Positions 4,605 to 8,125 of a stretch of DNA of 8,125 nucleotides are shown piece after piece (within the stretch, counting starts at the first letter, position 1; every line of letters starts with the position of its first letter). The notes beneath the pieces are model-generated. The model was not told where the DNA came from, did no database searches, and saw nothing but the letters and a program-made list of their open reading frames with translations. The stretch comes from Bacteroidales bacterium (lineage in GTDB: Bacteria; Bacteroidota; Bacteroidia; Bacteroidales; P3): the NCBI GenBank assembly GCA_016281475.1, contig JAEEIS010000164.1:1-8125 (forward strand), read 5' to 3'. A program made the position numbers and the translations under genes.

Positions 4605-7600
4605 GTCTTATCGACCGCATTATCAGCACCTCGCTGCGCCAGCGGACATTGGTGCTGCTGCTCACGGCGGTAGCGGTGGTGGCTGGCGTGGTGTGCTTCC
4701 AGCAGACGCCTGTCGATGCCTTCCCCGACGTGACGCAAACCAAGGTGACCATCATCACGCAATGGCCCGGCCGCTCGGCCGAAGAAATTGAGAAATTTGT
4801 CAGCATCCCCATCGAGATAGCCATGAACTCGGTGCAGCAGAAGACCGACATCCGCAGCACCACGCTCTTCGGGCTCTCGGTGGTGACGGTGCTCTTCGAC
4901 GACCACGCCGACGCCGACTTTGCACGGCAGCAGATATACAACCTACTCTCCGATGCCGACCTGCCCGACGGCGTGAGCCCCGAAGTGCAACCGCTCTACG
5001 GCCCCACGGGCGAGGTCTATCGCTACACCCTGCATAGCGACAGCCTCACGGTGAGCGAGCTGAAGACCCTCCAGGATTGGGTCATCGAGCGACGGCTGCG
5101 CAGCGTGTCCGGAGTAGCCGACGTGGTGAGCTTCGGCGGCAAGGTGCGCACCTTTGAGGTGAGTGCCGACCTGGGGAGGCTGACACAATATGGCATCTCG
5201 GCCATCGAGCTCTACGAGGCGTTGGCGGGCAGCAATGTCAACGTGGGCGGCGACGTGATAGAGCGCGGCGGCGAGGCCTACGTAGTGCGCGGCATCGGCC
5301 TGCTGAACAACACGGAGGAGATTGGCAACATCGTGGTGAAGAACCTCGGCGGTGTACCGGTACTGGTGCGCCACGTGGCCACAGTCAGCGAAAGCTACAA
5401 ACCGCCGCTGGGACAGGTGGGACGAGGCGGAGCAGATGATGTGGTAGAGGGCATCGTGGTGATGCGCAAGGGTGAGAACAGCGAGAAAGTCATCGCCGCA
5501 CTGAAAGAGAAAATGGCCGAGATACAGCGCGAGTTGCCAGCCGATGTGACCATCGAACCTTTCTACGACCGCGAAGACCTTGTAAACCTAGCCATTAAGA
5601 CGGTGCTGCACAATGTACTGGAAGGCATACTGCTGGTGACACTCGTGGTGTTGCTTTTCATGCGTGACTGGCGTACCACGGTCATCGTCTCTGTGGTTAT
5701 CCCGCTGGCTCTTTTGTTTGCTTTTATCTGTCTGCGGCTATGCGGAATGAGTGCCAATCTGCTGTCGATGGGTGCCATCGATTTCGGAATCATCATCGAT
5801 GGTGCCGTGGTGATGGTGGAGGGCATCTTCGTGATGCTCGACGACCGCCAGCGGCGAATGGGGCGCGAGGCTTTTGCACGATGGAGCAAGGGCGGTGCCA
5901 TCCGGGCGACGGCCAACGAGAAAGCCCGTTCGGTAGCCTTCTCCAAACTCATCATCATCACCGCTCTAATGCCCATCTTCGCCTTCCAGAAAGTGGAGGG
6001 GAAGATGTTCTCGCCACTGGCTTTCACGCTCAGTTTTGCCCTTTTTGGAGCATTGGTTTTCACGCTGACGCTGGTCCCTGTGCTATCGTCGATGTTGCTG
6101 AAGAAAGATGTGCATGAGCACCGCAACCGTTTCCTAGAGGTGGTGAACCGTGTGTGCGACAGCGTCTTTGCCTGGCTGCACTGTCGCCGCAGGGTGGTGG
6201 TGCCAGTGGCGGTGGTACTGACGCTTGGCGGCCTGGGTGTTTTCTTCCTTCTGGGCACCGAGTTTTTACCGCAAATGGACGAGGGAAGCATCTACATCCG
6301 CGCCACCATGCCGCAGAGCATCTCGCTCGGCGAGAGCGTGAAGATGGCCAACCGGCTGCGGAACGAGGTGGTGCGGTTCGACGAGGTGAGCGAGGTGATG
6401 ACCCAGACGGGTCGCCCCAACGACGGCACCGACGCCACGGGTTTCTACAACATCGAGCTCTTCGTCAAGCTGCACCCCAAACGACAATGGAAAGGGCACC
6501 GCAGCAAAGAGGCGCTGATTGCCGACATGCAGACGACGCTGGAACGTCACGCGGGCATCGATTTCAACTTCTCTCAACCCATAAGCGACAACGTCGAAGA
6601 GGCAGTCAGCGGTGTGAAAGGTGCCATTGTGGCCAAGGTTTTCGGACCCGACTTGTATGAGGCTGAGCGATTGGCATTGATGGTGGATAGCGTCATGCGT
6701 CCCATACGTGGTATTGCCGACCTCGGAGTGCTGCGCAATATTGGACAGCCCGAATTGCGTATTGAAATCGACGAGAGCCGCTTGGCACGTTATGGCGTAG
6801 AGAAGGATGCCGTGCAGCGAACCATAGAGATGGCCATAGGTGGCAAAGCCGCCACACAGGTCTACGAGGGCGAACGGAAGTTCGACCTGGTGGTGCGCTA
6901 TGACAGCGCCTATCGCAACACCCCTGAACAAATCGGACGTATCCTGGTACCGGCACGCGATGCAAGCATGCTGCCCATCAGCGAGCTGGCTACCATCCGC
7001 ACCATCGTCGGCCCACTCATAGTTTACCGCGAGAACCACGAGCGGTATTGTGCTGTCAAGTTCTCGGTGCGCGACCGCGACATGGGCAGCGCCGTCGACG
7101 AGGTGCGTGTCGCCGTTGGCAAGGCCGTACCCTTGCCGCAGGGCTACCGCATTGAATGGAGCGGCGATTTTGAGAATCAGAAACGTGCAAGTCGACGCCT
7201 TACGCAGGTAGTGCCTATAAGTCTGCTGCTCATCTTCCTCATCCTCTATCTCCTCTTCGGCAATGGACGTGATGCTGCCTTGGTGCTGACCGGGGTACCT
7301 GCCGCTGCCGTAGGAGGACTGCTCATCCTGTGGATAACAGGGTTCAATTTCAGCATTTCGGCAGGTATAGGATTCATCTGTCTTTTCGGCATATGTATTC
7401 AAAATGGGGTCATCATGCTCACCGACATACGGTCGCTATTGCGCACCCATCGTTCATTGGAACAGGCAGTAAAAGAGGCAATGCATGGCCGCATCCGAGC
7501 TATCCTTATGACCGCCATGATGGCCACCCTCGGTCTTCTACCTGCAGCCCTTTCCACTGGCATAGGCAGCGAAAGCCAACGCCCCCTTGCCATCGTCATC

Positions 7601-7720
7601 ATCGGCGGCCTTATCACAGCCACATTTTTTGTCCTTTTTGTGTTTCCACTCCTTGTAGAATGTTTCTACCACCGTTTCCTGTACGATGAAAAAGGCCAGC
7701 TCCGTGTGCGAAAACTATGA
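4601..7720 (+). CDS. Heavy-metal RND efflux pump, CzcA type
   Basis: A 1039-residue inner-membrane proton-driven pump, a normal length for the heavy-metal RND family. TM1 lies at about 14-34, followed by a large periplasmic loop beginning VDAFPDVTQTKVTIITQWPG. TM2-TM6 lie at about 337-497 and TM7 at about 531-551, then a second periplasmic loop, and TM8-TM12 at about 870-1018. TM4 carries AIDFGIIIDGAVVMVEG, giving Asp394, Asp400 and Glu407 at the spacing of the proton-relay residues of CzcA. This DFG...DGA...E pattern is linked with divalent cations (Co, Zn, Cd, Ni) rather than Cu(I)/Ag(I). The Asn that normally follows the Glu (EN) is Gly here. The ATGA overlap with the adaptor indicates translational coupling. 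The reading frame is intact. Family assignment is firm; metal specificity is inferred. Confidence 0.93.
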   Translation: MSLIDRIISTSLRQRTLVLLLTAVAVVAGVVCFQQTPVDAFPDVTQTKVTIITQWPGRSAEEIEKFVSIPIEIAMNSVQQKTDIRSTTLFGLSVVTVLFDDHADADFARQQIYNLLSDADLPDGVSPEVQPLYGPTGEVYRYTLHSDSLTVSELKTLQDWVIERRLRSVSGVADVVSFGGKVRTFEVSADLGRLTQYGISAIELYEALAGSNVNVGGDVIERGGEAYVVRGIGLLNNTEEIGNIVVKNLGGVPVLVRHVATVSESYKPPLGQVGRGGADDVVEGIVVMRKGENSEKVIAALKEKMAEIQRELPADVTIEPFYDREDLVNLAIKTVLHNVLEGILLVTLVVLLFMRDWRTTVIVSVVIPLALLFAFICLRLCGMSANLLSMGAIDFGIIIDGAVVMVEGIFVMLDDRQRRMGREAFARWSKGGAIRATANEKARSVAFSKLIIITALMPIFAFQKVEGKMFSPLAFTLSFALFGALVFTLTLVPVLSSMLLKKDVHEHRNRFLEVVNRVCDSVFAWLHCRRRVVVPVAVVLTLGGLGVFFLLGTEFLPQMDEGSIYIRATMPQSISLGESVKMANRLRNEVVRFDEVSEVMTQTGRPNDGTDATGFYNIELFVKLHPKRQWKGHRSKEALIADMQTTLERHAGIDFNFSQPISDNVEEAVSGVKGAIVAKVFGPDLYEAERLALMVDSVMRPIRGIADLGVLRNIGQPELRIEIDESRLARYGVEKDAVQRTIEMAIGGKAATQVYEGERKFDLVVRYDSAYRNTPEQIGRILVPARDASMLPISELATIRTIVGPLIVYRENHERYCAVKFSVRDRDMGSAVDEVRVAVGKAVPLPQGYRIEWSGDFENQKRASRRLTQVVPISLLLIFLILYLLFGNGRDAALVLTGVPAAAVGGLLILWITGFNFSISAGIGFICLFGICIQNGVIMLTDIRSLLRTHRSLEQAVKEAMHGRIRAILMTAMMATLGLLPAALSTGIGSESQRPLAIVIIGGLITATFFVLFVFPLLVECFYHRFLYDEKGQLRVRKL

Positions 7721-7819
7721 ATAATCGCTGCAATGCTACTTTCGTTCTCTTCATGTGAGAAGTTTGATGTACATTCATACGCCAGCCCCTTTCATATCCC
7801 CTCCCCAGATATGCCATAA
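7717..7819 (+). pseudogene. Probable remnant of a lipoprotein gene
   Basis: Directly after the pump stop, the same frame reads IIAAMLLSFSSCEKFDVHSY and then ASPFHIPSPDMP before TAA at 7817-7819. This looks like a Bacteroidota lipoprotein start: a hydrophobic core, then SSC as lipobox, then acidic residues. The first good start, ATG 7717, overlaps the pump stop as ATGA, matching the coupling style of the operon, but it is in another frame. A loss of one to two bases after ATGA would explain this. ATG 7733 could still begin a 28-residue peptide with too short a signal. The mature part stops after about 20 residues. The CEKFDVHSY start faintly resembles lipoprotein phosphoesterases, too weakly for a call. 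I read it as a frameshifted, truncated gene. Confidence 0.35.
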
Positions 7820-7854
7820 CAGAAACCATATATCACATATAACATTGAGGCCAA

Positions 7855-7894
7855 CGGGATTAATGTTGAATTCCGCATTGCCTACGGGCAATGT
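7855..7894 (+). repeat. Two adjoining hairpins after the efflux operon
   Basis: CGGGATT at 7855-7861 pairs with AATTCCG at 7869-7875 (one G-T pair, loop AATGTTG). CATTGCC at 7876-7882 pairs with GGCAATG at 7887-7893 (loop TACG, extendable by a G-T pair at 7875/7894). They abut without a gap. The second is stable enough to help end the efflux transcript, but AT-rich mixed sequence rather than a T-run follows. Their size and layout recall the hairpin cluster at 108-326, so they may be members of the same repeat type flanking the operon. Confidence 0.4.
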
Positions 7895-7919
7895 AATTAT
7901 TAACTTAATCCTTTATTTT

Positions 7920-8125
7920 ATGTCTCAATTTATGTTCAAACAAGACCTTGCATCGGCCTATTTCCCCGACAACAGCAAGGAAACCGCAAGCAAACGCTTC
8001 GCCCACGAAATCCATTCCAACAAACCCCTCCTCGCCGCCCTCCAAGCCACCGGCTACTCCCGCCCCCGCAAAATCCTCTCCCCAAAACAAATCCAAATCA
8101 TCTTCTCCTTCCTCGGAGAGCCGTA
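7920..8125 (+). CDS. DUF4248 family small protein (partial at window edge)
   Basis: An open frame from ATG 7920 runs off the window after 68 codons plus two bases (TA, possibly the beginning of a stop codon). It starts MSQFMFKQDLASAYFP, has a basic helical middle (ASKRFAHEIHSN) and ends ILSPKQIQIIFSFLGEP. The pattern of a short helix, a paired Leu/Ala-rich helix, a GYxxxxR turn, then 'xPxQxxxIxxxLGEP' is what I recognise as DUF4248, a family of about 70 residues common in Bacteroidales, so nearly all of the protein is present. ATG 7932 is an alternative start. Function unknown; members often lie near small DNA-binding and primase-like genes in accessory clusters. It is probably not part of the efflux operon. 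Codons are strongly C-ending. Confidence 0.7.
   Translation, partial: MSQFMFKQDLASAYFPDNSKETASKRFAHEIHSNKPLLAALQATGYSRPRKILSPKQIQIIFSFLGEP

Noticed and set aside
5563..6291. Minus-strand open frame (242 codons) opposite the pump gene
   Set aside because: A Ser/Arg/Thr/Met-rich translation is typical of an antisense shadow; no homologous motif seen.
6266..7402. Long minus-strand open frame (378 codons) opposite the pump gene
   Set aside because: It is a mirror of the GC-rich codon pattern of the pump gene; the translation shows no domain, and the plus-strand gene is unambiguous.
7745..7761. Small hairpin TTCTC/GAGAA after the pump as a terminator
   Set aside because: Only five weak pairs, a seven-base loop and no T-run; it also lies within the lipoprotein-like stub.

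Overview
This window carries a complete two-component-regulated heavy-metal efflux module of the Cus/Czc type from a member of the Bacteroidota, most likely a fairly GC-rich Bacteroidales (Prevotella-like). The lineage is inferred from three things: Bacteroidota-type promoters (TAnnTTTG, ahead of the regulator and ahead of the efflux genes), A-rich rather than Shine-Dalgarno start regions, and a partial DUF4248 gene, a small family typical of Bacteroidales. No database search was possible.

Layout. Positions 1-500 hold no credible gene. They contain a four-run G-quadruplex motif on the minus strand (59-88), a cluster of six short hairpins (108-326), and a promoter with palindromes (458-503). 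A 26-codon reading frame that is essentially only a signal peptide (514-594) lies directly before an OmpR/PhoB-family response regulator (597-1277). The regulator overlaps its sensor histidine kinase (1274-2434) by 4 bases. After an 84-base gap with a second, nearly identical -7 box come a TolC/CusC-like outer-membrane channel (2519-3769), a lipoprotein membrane-fusion adaptor (3780-4604), and a CzcA-type RND pump (4601-7720) that overlaps the adaptor by 4 bases. From 7717 to 7819 there appears to be the frameshifted stub of a lipoprotein gene. Two adjoining hairpins (7855-7893) and the start of a DUF4248 gene (7920 to the window edge) follow.

How it works together. The kinase probably senses a metal, or its consequences, in the periplasm and phosphorylates the regulator at Asp52. 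The regulator would then activate one or both promoters. The three structural genes encode a tripartite pump running from the inner membrane, through the adaptor, to the outer-membrane channel. The pump's TM4 motif (Asp394, Asp400, Glu407 in a DFG...DGA...E pattern) resembles divalent-cation exporters of the CzcA/CnrA kind more than the Cu/Ag exporter CusA, so Zn, Co, Ni or Cd is the better guess.

The efflux operon itself is an ordinary, intact example of a known system. The less ordinary parts are at its edges: the signal-peptide-only frame before the regulator, the hairpin and G-quadruplex region upstream, the promoter that seems to put the channel's ATG at or next to the transcript 5' end, and the broken lipoprotein stub after the pump. 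No tRNA, rRNA, CRISPR array or insertion sequence was seen.
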